From Stenotrophomonas sp. BIO128-Bstrain (GTDB taxonomy: Bacteria > Pseudomonadota > Gammaproteobacteria > Xanthomonadales > Xanthomonadaceae), in contig NZ_CP124620.1 of NCBI RefSeq assembly GCF_030128875.1, positions 372,001-436,000 on the forward strand: a DNA stretch of 64,000 nucleotides, given 5' to 3'. Under the pieces are notes generated by a model, which saw only the letters and a program-made list of their open reading frames with translations, was not told where the DNA came from and searched no databases. The position numbers were made by a program, and so were the translations under genes. Below, in pieces: positions 10,166 to 19,780 of the stretch; position 1 is the first letter of the stretch, and the number at the start of each line of letters is the position of its first letter.

Positions 10166-11731
10166 ATGAGCCGGGACGACGATGACAGGCATGATGCCGC
10201 GCATGAGGCGCTGCGGCGGGTGCGCCGCGAGGGGCGCTGGTGGTGGGTGCAGGCGCGCCACGCCAAGCGCATCTGGCGCTGGGCGTTGCTGATCGCCGTG
10301 CTGCTGTTCGTGGCCCTGGCGCTGTTGCGCCGGCCGCTGGCGAACTGGTTCTGGAATGAACCGCAGATCGAGCAGCTGCTTGACCAGGGCGATCGCGCGC
10401 TGGCGGCCGGCCGCCTGACCCTGCCCGACGGCAGCGGCGCACGTGAGTCCTATCAAGCAGCGCTGGCGCTGGACAACGACCGGCTGCAGGCACGCACCGG
10501 CCTGGCCCGTACCGGCCAGGCGGCACTGCAGCAGGCGCGTGCTGCACTGGAACGCGGCGACCCGGCGGCCGCGACGACAGCGCTGGCCCTGGCGCGCGAG
10601 CTGCAGGTACCGCAGCCCGATGCCGACGCGGTGGCGCAGCAGCTGCACGCGCACGACCAGGCACGCGCGGGGATCGGCGCCTTGCTCGGCCGCGCCGAAG
10701 CGGCCCTGCAGGCGCAACGGCTCGATGGCAGCCCGGACAGCGCGCTGCCGCTGTTCCAGCAGGTGCTCACGCTCTCGCCCAACCAGGTGCGTGCGCTGGA
10801 AGGGCGTGAGGATGCGCTGTCCGACCTCCTCCAGCAGGCGCGCATGGCGGCCGGGCGCGGCGATGTCGCACGCGCGGCCGAACGCGTGCGCAGTGCCCGG
10901 GGCTTCGACGCCGGACATGTCGATCTGCCGGCCACCCAGGAGGCACTGAACAACGCACTGGAGCGGCGCCAGCGCCAAGGCGAAGCCGCGCTGCGCCGGC
11001 AGAAACTGGAGGCTGCGGCGGAGGCCTTCGCCGCGGTGCTTGCCGCGTTGCCCGACGATCCTGCCGCACACCGCGGCCAGCAGCAGGTGGCCGATGCGCA
11101 GCTCTTGCGTGCGACGCGGCTGGCCGGCAATTTCCGTTTCGACGAAGCGGCCCAGGCGGTGCAGCAGGCTGAAACGCTGGGCGCTTCCACGCGCGCGCTG
11201 GAGACGGCGCGGCATGCCATCGAGCAGGCGCGTCGTTCGCAGGCCGCGTTGAAGACCCCGGCGGTGCCGCGGGCGCAGCGCGAACGCACGCTGCAGGGCC
11301 TGCTCACGCGCCTGGAAGAGGCCGAGGGCCGTGGCAATTTCCTGGATCCCCCCGGCCGCAGTGCGTACGACGCCCTGCGTGAGGCCCAGGGGGTTGCGCC
11401 GCAGGACCCGCGTGTTCGCGCGGCGGCGCAGCGGTTGTTGCCAGCGAGCCGGCAGTGTTTCGAGGATCGCCTGCGCGAGAACCGGGTACTAGGGGCCGGA
11501 GCCTGTCTGGAGGCCTGGCAGACCCTGTCCTCCAGCGACGCAGGCCAGGCTGCGGCAAGGCGCCGGCTGGCGCAGCGCTGGTTGGCGATCGGCAGCGAGC
11601 GGCTTGGCTCGGGCGATATCACCTTCGCGCAGCAGGCGCTGGTGCAGGCGCGCCGCTGGCAGCCGGACCTGCCCGAGCTGCCGGCGTTCGCCGAGCGCCT
11701 GCGCAGCGCCGGTGGTGGCGCGGGAGCCTAG
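10166..11731 (+). CDS. Membrane-anchored helical-repeat protein of unknown function
   Basis: The 521-aa product has a basic cytoplasmic head (1-36), one transmembrane helix (about 37-58, LLIAVLLFVALALL) and a long Ala/Leu/Gln/Arg-rich helical region with TPR-like units, each around an ALxLxP turn. This predicts a periplasmic alpha-solenoid tethered to the inner membrane. It starts 29 bp after relA and may be co-transcribed with it. Its stop overlaps the stop of the convergent glycosyltransferase. No family was recognised; a scaffold role is inference. Confidence 0.75.
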   Translation: MSRDDDDRHDAAHEALRRVRREGRWWWVQARHAKRIWRWALLIAVLLFVALALLRRPLANWFWNEPQIEQLLDQGDRALAAGRLTLPDGSGARESYQAALALDNDRLQARTGLARTGQAALQQARAALERGDPAAATTALALARELQVPQPDADAVAQQLHAHDQARAGIGALLGRAEAALQAQRLDGSPDSALPLFQQVLTLSPNQVRALEGREDALSDLLQQARMAAGRGDVARAAERVRSARGFDAGHVDLPATQEALNNALERRQRQGEAALRRQKLEAAAEAFAAVLAALPDDPAAHRGQQQVADAQLLRATRLAGNFRFDEAAQAVQQAETLGASTRALETARHAIEQARRSQAALKTPAVPRAQRERTLQGLLTRLEEAEGRGNFLDPPGRSAYDALREAQGVAPQDPRVRAAAQRLLPASRQCFEDRLRENRVLGAGACLEAWQTLSSSDAGQAAARRRLAQRWLAIGSERLGSGDITFAQQALVQARRWQPDLPELPAFAERLRSAGGGAGA

Positions 11732-13827
11732 GCCAGGAACACCCGCTGTACGGTGGCGCGGGCGGCATCCAGCGAGAAGTGGTCCACGATGTTCTGCAGC
11801 CCGGCGGTGGAGAGCCGGCGCCACAGGGCCTCATCCTGGTACAGCCGGACCACGGCCTGGGCGAACGCCTCGGCATCATCGGCCACCAGTACATCCTCGC
11901 CATCGCGCAGGTGCATGCCTTCCACGCCGCAGGTGGTGGCGACCACGGGCTGGCCGTGCGCCATGCTGAGATTCACCTTGCCCTTGACCCCCGCGCCGAA
12001 GCGCAGCGGCGCCACGGCGATGCGCACGCCGTCCATGTACGGCACCACGTCCGGCACGAAGCCATGGATGTCCACACCGGGCTGGGTCGCGGCCAGCTCG
12101 CGCAGCGCATCGGGCACGGCTGCGCCGATGCAGTGGAACCGGATATCGGGCAGCTGCGCGCGGATGCGCGCGAAGACATCACCGATGAACCACTGCATGG
12201 CATCCAGGTTCGGCGGATGACGGAAGCCGCCAACGAACACCAGGTCCCGACGCTCGGCCCAGTCGGGGCCCGCGCCTGCAACTTCATGCAGGTTGGAGAT
12301 CAGTTCCACCGTCGCGCCCGGCGCATCGATGCGCAGCTGCTCGCGCTCGGCCGCGCTGACCAGCACGGTCACATCGACCTGATCCATCACCGCCAGCTCG
12401 CGTGCGCGGGTGCGCTCGGCATTGCGCAGCAGCCCTGCATCGCCGGCGATCTCCGCACCACGGCGCTCGCGCAGGTAATGCAGGTCGACGGTATCGAACA
12501 CGGTGCGCGCCTGCGGCGCAAAGCTGCGCAGCAGCGGCAGGCACTCGTGGGCAACGTGGTAGCGCACCATCATCACCACCTCGAAGCGGGCGCCGTTGGC
12601 CCGCAGCCACGATGCCACGCCATCGAGGTAGGGCGCGTACCAGACCTCCACGCCCAGCGCCTGCAGCGCCTCGGTGGCGGCGCCGGCATGCTCGCGCCGG
12701 GTCGGCACGAACACCACATGGACGCCCTCGTCGAGCAGCATCCGGATCAGGTTGTACTGGCGCAGCGAGGCCGAGTCGCGGTCCGGCTGCGGCACTTCTT
12801 CATCCAGGATCAGGACCTGGCGCTGGGCGCGATGCAGCAGGGCCGGCGAGGGCACGCTGCCCACGCTCGGCTGCGCTTCCAGCGCCTTGGCCCACTTCGC
12901 CGCGAACACCCCGCGGTTGCGGACCTGGTAGGCCTTGACCCCGCTGCCGGTATCGGTGCCGTTGCTGGTGCCCTCGTCATGCACGACGCGGCTGGCGGGC
13001 TGCACCAGCACCCGATGGCCACTGGCGCGGACAGCGAAGGCCAGGTCGGTATCTTCGTAGTAGGCGGGCTTGTAACGTAGATCGAAGCCGCCGAGCTGGT
13101 CCCACAATGCGCGCGGGATCATCAACGCCGCACCGGAGCAGTAGTCGGCATCGCGCAGCGCGCTGTAGCGGGGATCCTCGGGCGACTCGAAGCGGCCATA
13201 GCTCCAGCCGCTGCCGTCCTGGAAGATCACGCCACCGGATTCCTGCAGGCGGCCATCGGGATAAAGCAGCTGCGCACCGACCAGGCCGGCCCGCGGCACC
13301 CGCGCAAAGGTGGCGAGCAGGGCATCCAGCCAGCCCGGCTGGGGCACGGTGTCGTTGTTGAGCAGCACCACGTACTGGCCACGCGAGCGGGCCACGCCAT
13401 CGTTGCAGGCCTCGATGAATCCGCCGTTGGTTGGCCGCACCTCATAGCGCAGCCCGCTGACCTGCGGCATCCAGGCGGTGGTTTCGTCGCTGCTGCCGTC
13501 GTCCACCACCAGGATCTCGCAGTCGACCTGCGGCGGGTGGGCCGCCAGCGCCCGCAGGCAGGCCAGCGTGTGGCCTGCATGGTTGTAGACCGGAATGATG
13601 ATGCTGACCACCGGGCGCTCGCTGGCCGGGACCGTGAACGGCGCGAACGGTGTGGCCTCCGGCAGGAACAGCGGTGCGCCGCGCGGGGCGGGCACGGCCT
13701 GGGTATGGACCCGGATGCGCTGCCAGGTGGCGCGCCAGCCCCGGGTGCGCAGACTGGCCAGACTGCGACGGAACAGGCCGAGCATGCGGTTCAGGAAATA
13801 GCGAGCATCGGCCAAGGACATCGACAT
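11728..13827 (-). CDS. Two-domain glycosyltransferase (GT2-GT4 fusion)
   Basis: The 699-aa product joins two transferases. Residues about 70-300 form a GT2 domain (VSIIIPVYNH, LVVDDGSSDET, LLNNDT, GGFDLRYKPAYYEDTDL). Residues about 340-695 form a GT4-like domain ending in HGFVPDVVPYMDGVRIAVAPL and GVKGKVNLSMAHGQPVVAT. Such fusions commonly build surface polysaccharide or glycosylate proteins; the acceptor cannot be read from sequence. No wzx, wzy or sugar-nucleotide genes lie nearby, so it is an orphan. It is divergent from mrcB and convergent with the previous gene. Confidence 0.85.
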   Translation of the reverse strand: MSMSLADARYFLNRMLGLFRRSLASLRTRGWRATWQRIRVHTQAVPAPRGAPLFLPEATPFAPFTVPASERPVVSIIIPVYNHAGHTLACLRALAAHPPQVDCEILVVDDGSSDETTAWMPQVSGLRYEVRPTNGGFIEACNDGVARSRGQYVVLLNNDTVPQPGWLDALLATFARVPRAGLVGAQLLYPDGRLQESGGVIFQDGSGWSYGRFESPEDPRYSALRDADYCSGAALMIPRALWDQLGGFDLRYKPAYYEDTDLAFAVRASGHRVLVQPASRVVHDEGTSNGTDTGSGVKAYQVRNRGVFAAKWAKALEAQPSVGSVPSPALLHRAQRQVLILDEEVPQPDRDSASLRQYNLIRMLLDEGVHVVFVPTRREHAGAATEALQALGVEVWYAPYLDGVASWLRANGARFEVVMMVRYHVAHECLPLLRSFAPQARTVFDTVDLHYLRERRGAEIAGDAGLLRNAERTRARELAVMDQVDVTVLVSAAEREQLRIDAPGATVELISNLHEVAGAGPDWAERRDLVFVGGFRHPPNLDAMQWFIGDVFARIRAQLPDIRFHCIGAAVPDALRELAATQPGVDIHGFVPDVVPYMDGVRIAVAPLRFGAGVKGKVNLSMAHGQPVVATTCGVEGMHLRDGEDVLVADDAEAFAQAVVRLYQDEALWRRLSTAGLQNIVDHFSLDAARATVQRVFLA

Positions 13828-13923
13828 CCCGTTGCAACTCCAGCTTAAGCGGGGGAACCCGGGAGAACGCGCCGCTCGCGGTGGCTGCGTTAGACTCGCC
13901 GGACTTCATATTCTCGCATCCCC

Positions 13924-16365
13924 GTGCCCCGACGCTACGATTCCGACGACATCGACGAGTTCGACGACGACACCGAAAGCCGCGGCCCGCTGTGGCGCCG
14001 CCGGTTGATCACCTGGGGCATGGCGGCTGTCGCGCTGGGGCTGGGCTTCCTGATCCCCTATACGGTGTACCTGAACCAACAGGTCACCCAGCGCTTCGGC
14101 GAGTTGCGCTGGCAGATTCCCACCCGTGTCTATGCGCGCCCGCTGGCGTTGGCGCCCGGTGTGGCCATGGATGCGGCCACGCTCAAGACCGAGCTGGCGG
14201 CGTCGGCCTACCGCGATGACGGGATCGGCAAGTCGCCGGCCACGTACACGCAGGAAGGCGGGCGTTTCGTCATTTCCAGCCGTGGCTACAACGATGTGGA
14301 TGGCCGGGTCGCCCCGCGCCGCGTCGAGCTGAGCCTGTCCGGCGGGTCGATCGCCTCGCTGCGCGATCCCGACAGCCGCAAGGCCCTCAAGGCCGCGCGC
14401 CTGGATCCGGCCCGTATCGCCACGCTGTACGGCCAGAAGCAGGAAGAGCGCCGGCTGGTTCGCATCGAGGAAACCCCCGAGCTGCTGGTCACCGGCCTGC
14501 AGGCGGTGGAGGACAAGGATTTCAGCCGCCACCACGGTATCGATCTGAGCGGTATCGCCCGCGCGGTGTGGGTGACCGTGCGCTCCGGCGGCCAGAGCCG
14601 CCAGGGTGCCTCGACGCTGACCCAGCAGCTGGCCCGCAGCGGTCTGCTCGGGATCGGCAAAGAGCAGACCGTCACCCGCAAATTCAACGAGGTGCTGTAC
14701 GCGCTGATCATGGAGGCGCGCTACGACAAGCGCACCATCCTGGAGGCCTACCTCAACCAGGTCTACCTGGGCCAGCGCGGCAGCCAGGCCATCCATGGCA
14801 TGTCCTCGGGTGCGGAGTTCTGGTTCGGCCGTGATCTGGCTTCGCTCAACACCGAGCACGTCGCGCTGCTGATCGGCCTGGTCAAAGGCCCGTCCTATTA
14901 CGACCCGCGCCGCAATCCCGAACGCGCGCTGGACCGCCGCAACTTCGTGCTGGGCAAGCTGCGCGAAGCCAATCTGATCGACGATGCCGAGTACAAGCGC
15001 GCCGTCGAAGCGCCGCTGGGCGTGCCCAAGACCCCGGGGCTGATCGCGGCCAACCGCTTCCCGGCCTATGTGGATCTGGTCCGCCGTCAGCTCGGCCACG
15101 ACTACCCCGAGTCCGTGTTGCAGGGCGCCGGGCTGAGCGTGATGACCGGCATGGCGCCGTCGGCGCAGGCGTATGCCGAAGGTGCGGTCACCAAGACGAT
15201 CAAATCGCTGGAGAGCAAGCGTCGCCCCGAGCTGCAGGCCGGCCTGGTCCTGACCGACGTCCACAACGGCGATGTGCTGGCCGTGGTCGGCAGCCGGGAA
15301 GTGTCCGAGCCGGGCTTCAACCGCGCCATCGAGGCGCAGCGTCCGGTGGGTTCGCTGCTCAAGCCATTCGTGTACCTGCTGGCGCTGGCGCAGCCGGACC
15401 GCTACTCGCTGTCCAGCTGGGTCGACGATTCCCCGGTGACGGTGCAGCTCAGCCGCGGCAAGCAATGGACGCCCGGCAATGCGGACAACCGCAGCCACGG
15501 TACGGTCCGCCTTATCGACGCGCTCGCCAGTTCCTACAACCAGGCCACGGTGCGGGTGGGCATGCAGGTCGGCCCGGAGCGGGTCACGCAGTTGATCCAC
15601 GTCCTGGCCGGGATCAAGGCCGACCCCAATCCAGCGGTGATCCTGGGCTCCACCGATCAGAGCCCGTATGCGATGGCCCAGCTGTACCAGTTCCTGGCCT
15701 CCGGCGGTGAAATCCAGCCGCTGCATGCGGTGCGCGGCGTGCTCGATCCGCAGGGCAAGCTGATGAAGCGCTACGACAAGACCCCGGCGCCGGCGCAGGA
15801 GGGCGACTCGATCGCCGCGAACCTGATCAGCATCGGCCTGCAGCAGGTCGTGGCCAGCGGTACCGCGCAGCGCCTCAACGCCGATGGGCTGGGCCGCCTG
15901 CAGCCGGCGGGCAAGACCGGCACCACCAATGATGGTCGCGACAGCTGGTACGCCGGCTACACCGGCGACCACCTGGCGGTGATCTGGATGGGCAATGACC
16001 AGAACCAGCAGGCCGGGCTGTATGGCGCGACCGGCTCGATGCGGGTCTGGTCGGGCATCTTCCAGCGCCTGCCGAGCGCGCCCCTGAAGGTGAGCAACAA
16101 GGGCCTGGACTGGCAGTACGTGGAGGCCAGCGGTACCGCCACCACCGATGAAGGCTGCCCGGGCGCGCGTCGTTTCCCGTTCGTGGTGGGGTATACCCCA
16201 GCCTACGTCCCGTGCGCCGCGCCGAGCGCGTTGCCCGAAGGCGAGGGCGGCGAGCAGAGCGAAGGCGGTGGCTGGCGCAGCTGGTTCGGCCTGGAGAAGA
16301 AGCCCGAGCCCGCCCCCGAACCGGCGCAGAATGCACCGGCCACCTCCCCCGCCCGTCAACCCTGA
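13924..16365 (+). CDS. mrcB: Bifunctional penicillin-binding protein 1B
   Basis: This class A PBP polymerises and crosslinks peptidoglycan at the inner membrane. The 813-aa product has a cytoplasmic acidic tail, a TM helix (about 33-53), a UB2H-like segment, a GT51 domain with catalytic Glu196 in VEDKDFSRHHGID, and a transpeptidase domain with SLLK (Ser477, Lys480), SYN and KTG (664-666). The C-terminus is a Pro/Glu-rich tail. The start is GTG 13924. The gene 15 bp downstream encodes a TPR lipoprotein resembling the LpoP activator. Confidence 0.95.
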   Translation: MPRRYDSDDIDEFDDDTESRGPLWRRRLITWGMAAVALGLGFLIPYTVYLNQQVTQRFGELRWQIPTRVYARPLALAPGVAMDAATLKTELAASAYRDDGIGKSPATYTQEGGRFVISSRGYNDVDGRVAPRRVELSLSGGSIASLRDPDSRKALKAARLDPARIATLYGQKQEERRLVRIEETPELLVTGLQAVEDKDFSRHHGIDLSGIARAVWVTVRSGGQSRQGASTLTQQLARSGLLGIGKEQTVTRKFNEVLYALIMEARYDKRTILEAYLNQVYLGQRGSQAIHGMSSGAEFWFGRDLASLNTEHVALLIGLVKGPSYYDPRRNPERALDRRNFVLGKLREANLIDDAEYKRAVEAPLGVPKTPGLIAANRFPAYVDLVRRQLGHDYPESVLQGAGLSVMTGMAPSAQAYAEGAVTKTIKSLESKRRPELQAGLVLTDVHNGDVLAVVGSREVSEPGFNRAIEAQRPVGSLLKPFVYLLALAQPDRYSLSSWVDDSPVTVQLSRGKQWTPGNADNRSHGTVRLIDALASSYNQATVRVGMQVGPERVTQLIHVLAGIKADPNPAVILGSTDQSPYAMAQLYQFLASGGEIQPLHAVRGVLDPQGKLMKRYDKTPAPAQEGDSIAANLISIGLQQVVASGTAQRLNADGLGRLQPAGKTGTTNDGRDSWYAGYTGDHLAVIWMGNDQNQQAGLYGATGSMRVWSGIFQRLPSAPLKVSNKGLDWQYVEASGTATTDEGCPGARRFPFVVGYTPAYVPCAAPSALPEGEGGEQSEGGGWRSWFGLEKKPEPAPEPAQNAPATSPARQP

Positions 16366-16380
16366 TCAAGGCCAGCCTGC

Positions 16381-16908
16381 ATGACCACCCGATTCCTGAT
16401 CCGTTCCGCTTCGCTGGCCACGCTCTGCCTGGCCCTGGCCGCCTGCGTCACCCCGCCGCCGGTGGTGAAGGCGCCCGTCGATACCACCACGCCAGCCCAG
16501 CGGCTGGCGGCCGTGGATGCCGCCGCCGGCAACGACGACAAGGAACTGGCCGTGCAGCCACTGCGCGACAGCGAAGTGGAAGATCTGCGCCAGGCTGCGC
16601 TGGCCCGCCGCCAGGCCAATGATCTGGCCGGTGCCGCGGCCGCGCTCGACCAGGCGCTGGCGATCATGGCCTCGGATCCATCGGTGCTGCAGGACCGCGC
16701 CGAAATCGCGCTGCTGCAGGGTGAGTGGGCGGCTGCCGAAACCTTCGCCCGCAAGTCGGTCGAGCTGGGCTCCAAGACCGGCCCGCTGTGCCGCCGCCAT
16801 TGGGCGACGATCGAACAGTCGCGCCTGGCCCGGGGTGAAAAAGAGAATGCCGCCTCGGCGCATGCCCAGCTGGAAGGCTGCACGGTGCCGGGCATCATGC
16901 GTTACTGA
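16381..16908 (+). CDS. TPR lipoprotein, probable PBP1b activator (LpoP-like)
   Basis: The 175-aa product has a lipoprotein signal peptide ending in LAAC (Cys22 lipidated), a Pro/Thr-rich linker and two or three tetratricopeptide helices (about 75-165). In Pseudomonas aeruginosa the lipoprotein LpoP, also TPR-containing and encoded beside the PBP1b gene, is required for PBP1b activity. The same position, lipobox and fold here support a similar outer-membrane activator role. This is inference from synteny and architecture, and the protein is shorter than typical LpoP. Confidence 0.7.
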   Translation: MTTRFLIRSASLATLCLALAACVTPPPVVKAPVDTTTPAQRLAAVDAAAGNDDKELAVQPLRDSEVEDLRQAALARRQANDLAGAAAALDQALAIMASDPSVLQDRAEIALLQGEWAAAETFARKSVELGSKTGPLCRRHWATIEQSRLARGEKENAASAHAQLEGCTVPGIMRY

Positions 16909-16936
16909 TGCAGCGCGAAAGCGGATGCGTGACGGC

Positions 16937-16959
16937 GTAGCGCCGGGCGCAACCCGGCA
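16937..16959 (+). repeat. SMAG-like GTAG palindrome
   Basis: GTAG followed by C-GCCGGG-cgcaa-CCCGGC: the GTAG head and short palindrome match the REP-like SMAG family of Stenotrophomonas. It lies in the 69-bp gap between the lipoprotein gene and yoaA. Confidence 0.6.
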
Positions 16960-16977
16960 GCCTCTATCATTGTCGTC

Positions 16978-19035
16978 ATGTCCCAACTCGCACACGCCAG
17001 CCGCGATGCCCTCAGTGAGGGCGGTGCGCTCGCCAGCCAGCTCGATGCCTTTGTGCCGCGCCCGGCCCAGCTGCGCCTGACCGCGGCGATCGCCGAAGCG
17101 TTCGACCAGCGCGACGTGCTGCTGGCCGAGGCAGGCACCGGCACCGGCAAGACCTATGCGTATCTGGTGCCCGCGCTGCTGTCCGGGCTGAAGACCATCA
17201 TCTCCACCGGGACCCGCGCGCTGCAGGACCAGCTGTACCACCGCGATCTGCCGCGGGTGCGTGCCGCGCTCGGCGTGGGGCACAGCAGTGCGCTGCTGAA
17301 AGGACGTGCCAACTACCTGTGCCGCTATCGGTTGCAGCAGGCCCGCGGCGAACCCCGCTTCAGCTCCCCCGAGCAGGTCGCACAGTTCCAGCGGATCCTC
17401 GCATGGTCCGGACGCACGAAATTCGGCGACATGGCCGAGCTGGACGCGCTGCCGGAAGACTCGCCGCTGTACCCGATGGTGACCTCCACCGTCGACAACT
17501 GTCTGGGCACCGAATGCCCGTTCTGGGACGACTGCTTCGTCGTGCAGGCACGGCAGCGGGCGCAGGCCGCCGATGTGGTGGTGGTCAACCACCATCTGCT
17601 GCTGGCCGATCTGGCGCTCAAGCAGGAAGGCTTTGGCGAAATCCTCCCCGGTGCGCAGGCGTTCGTGATCGACGAGGCGCACCAGCTGCCGGAACTGGCC
17701 GCCAACTTCTTCGGTGAAGGCTTCGGCATGCGCCCGTGGCAGGAACTGGCGCGCGACTGCCTGGCCGAGAGCCGCAGCGTGGCCGGTGCCCAGGCGGCGT
17801 TGCAGGTGCCGGCTGCCGCACTCGAGCAGACCCTGCGCGACCTGCGCGTGGCGATGGATGGGCTGCCGCCGCGCGGCACCCAGTGGCGTGCGCTGACCGT
17901 GCCGCAGGTGCGCGATGGCTTCGACACGGCGATGAGCACGCTGGTGCAGCTGCGCGATGCGCTGGCGGGCGTGCGTGAAGCATCGCCCGGCCTGGATGCC
18001 TGCCATGCGCGTGCGATGGACGCCGTCGCCCGCTTGTCGCGCTGGCTCGGTGAGGACGCACCGATGCTGGATTTCGACACCGACCCTGAGCAGGCGCCGC
18101 CACCGGCCGAGGTGCTCTGGTACGAGCTGACCCCGCGTGGCTTCCGTTGCCAGCGCACGCCGATGGATGTGTCCGGCCCGCTGCGCGAGCATCGGCAACG
18201 CTCGATGGCAGCCTGGGTGTTCACCTCGGCCACGCTCACCGTGGACGGCGGTTTCGAGCATATTTCCCAACGGCTGGGCCTGGATGATCCGGTCAGCCTG
18301 CTGCAGCCCAGCCCGTTTGATTGGGCCCATCAGGCGCTGTGCTACCTGCCGACCGATCTGCCCGATCCAGCCGCGCGCGGCTTCGGCACCGCCTTGATCC
18401 GCGCATTGACCCCGGTGCTGGAAGCCTCGCACGGGCGCGCGTTCCTGCTGTTCGCCTCGCACCGCGCGCTGCGCGAAGCCGCCGAGGCGCTGCGCGATGC
18501 ACCGTGGCCGCTGTTCGTGCAGGGCGAGGCACCGCGTGCGACCTTGCTGCAGCGGTTCCGCGAGTCGGGCAATGGGGTGCTGCTGGGCTCGGCCAGTTTC
18601 CGCGAGGGCGTGGACGTGGTGGGCGATGCGCTGAGCGTGGTGGTGATCGACAAACTGCCGTTCGCCGCGCCGGATGATCCCGTGTTCGAGGCGCGGCTGG
18701 ACGCGATCCGCCGCGATGGTGGCAATCCCTTCCGCGACGAGCAGTTGCCGCAGGCGGTGATCGCGCTCAAGCAGGGCGTGGGTCGCCTGATCCGCAGCGA
18801 GACCGATCGCGGGGTGCTGGTGCTGTGCGACCCGCGCCTGCTCAGCCGCGGCTATGGCCGGATCTTCCTGGATTCGCTGCCGCCGTTCCGTCGCACCCGC
18901 TCGCTGGCCGATGTGCAGGCCTTCTTTGCGCCACAATGGCCCGTCGTCGGCGCTCCGCCTGCACCGGCGCCCGTCGCTGCGCCGCCCGCGCGGGCTGTAC
19001 CGCCGACCGATGACTTTCCTACTTCCCTGTTCTGA
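16978..19035 (+). CDS. yoaA: DinG/YoaA-type Fe-S ATP-dependent DNA helicase
   Basis: This XPD-like superfamily 2 helicase is implicated in DNA repair; E. coli YoaA works with the HolC clamp-loader subunit. The 685-aa product has Walker A AGTGTGKT (52-59), four Fe-S cysteines at 115, 175, 180 and 186, the DEAH box in FVIDEAHQLPE, and a C-terminal motor domain with SASFREGVDVVG and QGVGRLIR. It is closer to YoaA than to DinG in length and cysteine layout. It ends 5 bp before tsaB. Confidence 0.88.
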   Translation: MSQLAHASRDALSEGGALASQLDAFVPRPAQLRLTAAIAEAFDQRDVLLAEAGTGTGKTYAYLVPALLSGLKTIISTGTRALQDQLYHRDLPRVRAALGVGHSSALLKGRANYLCRYRLQQARGEPRFSSPEQVAQFQRILAWSGRTKFGDMAELDALPEDSPLYPMVTSTVDNCLGTECPFWDDCFVVQARQRAQAADVVVVNHHLLLADLALKQEGFGEILPGAQAFVIDEAHQLPELAANFFGEGFGMRPWQELARDCLAESRSVAGAQAALQVPAAALEQTLRDLRVAMDGLPPRGTQWRALTVPQVRDGFDTAMSTLVQLRDALAGVREASPGLDACHARAMDAVARLSRWLGEDAPMLDFDTDPEQAPPPAEVLWYELTPRGFRCQRTPMDVSGPLREHRQRSMAAWVFTSATLTVDGGFEHISQRLGLDDPVSLLQPSPFDWAHQALCYLPTDLPDPAARGFGTALIRALTPVLEASHGRAFLLFASHRALREAAEALRDAPWPLFVQGEAPRATLLQRFRESGNGVLLGSASFREGVDVVGDALSVVVIDKLPFAAPDDPVFEARLDAIRRDGGNPFRDEQLPQAVIALKQGVGRLIRSETDRGVLVLCDPRLLSRGYGRIFLDSLPPFRRTRSLADVQAFFAPQWPVVGAPPAPAPVAAPPARAVPPTDDFPTSLF

Positions 19036-19040
19036 CCGCC

Positions 19041-19751
19041 ATGAAACTGCTCGCCTTTGAAACCGCCACCGAAGCCTGCTCCGTCGCCCTGTATGTGGAT
19101 GGGCAGGTCACTGAGCGCTTCGAGATCGCGCCGCGCCGCCACGCCGAACTCAGCCTGCCCTGGGCCGAGGCGCTGCTGGCCGAGGCGGGGGTGGCCCGTT
19201 CGCAGCTGGATGCGATCGCACTGGGCCGCGGCCCGGGCGCGTTCACGGGGGTGCGGCTGGCGATCGCCATCGCCCAGGGCATCGCCCTGGCGCTGGACCG
19301 CCCGCTGATCGCGGTCTCCACCCTGCAGGCGCTGGCGCTGCGTGCGCCGGCGGACGCCGATCAAGTGCTGGCCAGCATTGATGCGCGCATGGGCGAGGTC
19401 TATGCCGCGCGCCATGTCCGGATCGACGGGCAGTGGCAGTTGCAGGGCGAGGAAATCGTCTGCGCGCCCGAGCAGGTGGTGTTGCCCGGGGGCTCGCGCT
19501 GGTTCGGCGTGGGGACTGGCTTTGGTGCGGCCGAGGGCGTGCTGGCCACGCGGCTGGCCGATCAGCTGACCGGCGTGGACGCGCAGGCATTGCCGCGTGC
19601 ATCGGACGTACTTGCGCTGGCGGTGCCGGCGTTCCAGCGCGGCGAAGGCGTGGCACCGGAGTTGGTGGAGCCGGCGTATCTGCGCAACAACGTGGCGCTG
19701 ACCCTGGTGGAACAGCAGGCCGCGCGGGCGGCGAAGCAGGCGGCCTCGTAG
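19041..19751 (+). CDS. tsaB: tRNA threonylcarbamoyladenosine synthesis protein TsaB
   Basis: TsaB partners TsaD and TsaE to make t6A37 on ANN-decoding tRNAs. The 236-aa product shows the ASKHA-fold N-terminus MKLLAFETATEACSVAL and the conserved GRGPGAFTGVRLAIAIAQG loop. Its length is normal. It directly follows yoaA, a common arrangement in gammaproteobacteria, and is followed by a pair of SMAG repeats. Confidence 0.95.
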   Translation: MKLLAFETATEACSVALYVDGQVTERFEIAPRRHAELSLPWAEALLAEAGVARSQLDAIALGRGPGAFTGVRLAIAIAQGIALALDRPLIAVSTLQALALRAPADADQVLASIDARMGEVYAARHVRIDGQWQLQGEEIVCAPEQVVLPGGSRWFGVGTGFGAAEGVLATRLADQLTGVDAQALPRASDVLALAVPAFQRGEGVAPELVEPAYLRNNVALTLVEQQAARAAKQAAS

Positions 19752-19780
19752 CGTCCAGCTGCGCATCGCATCGTAAGCCC

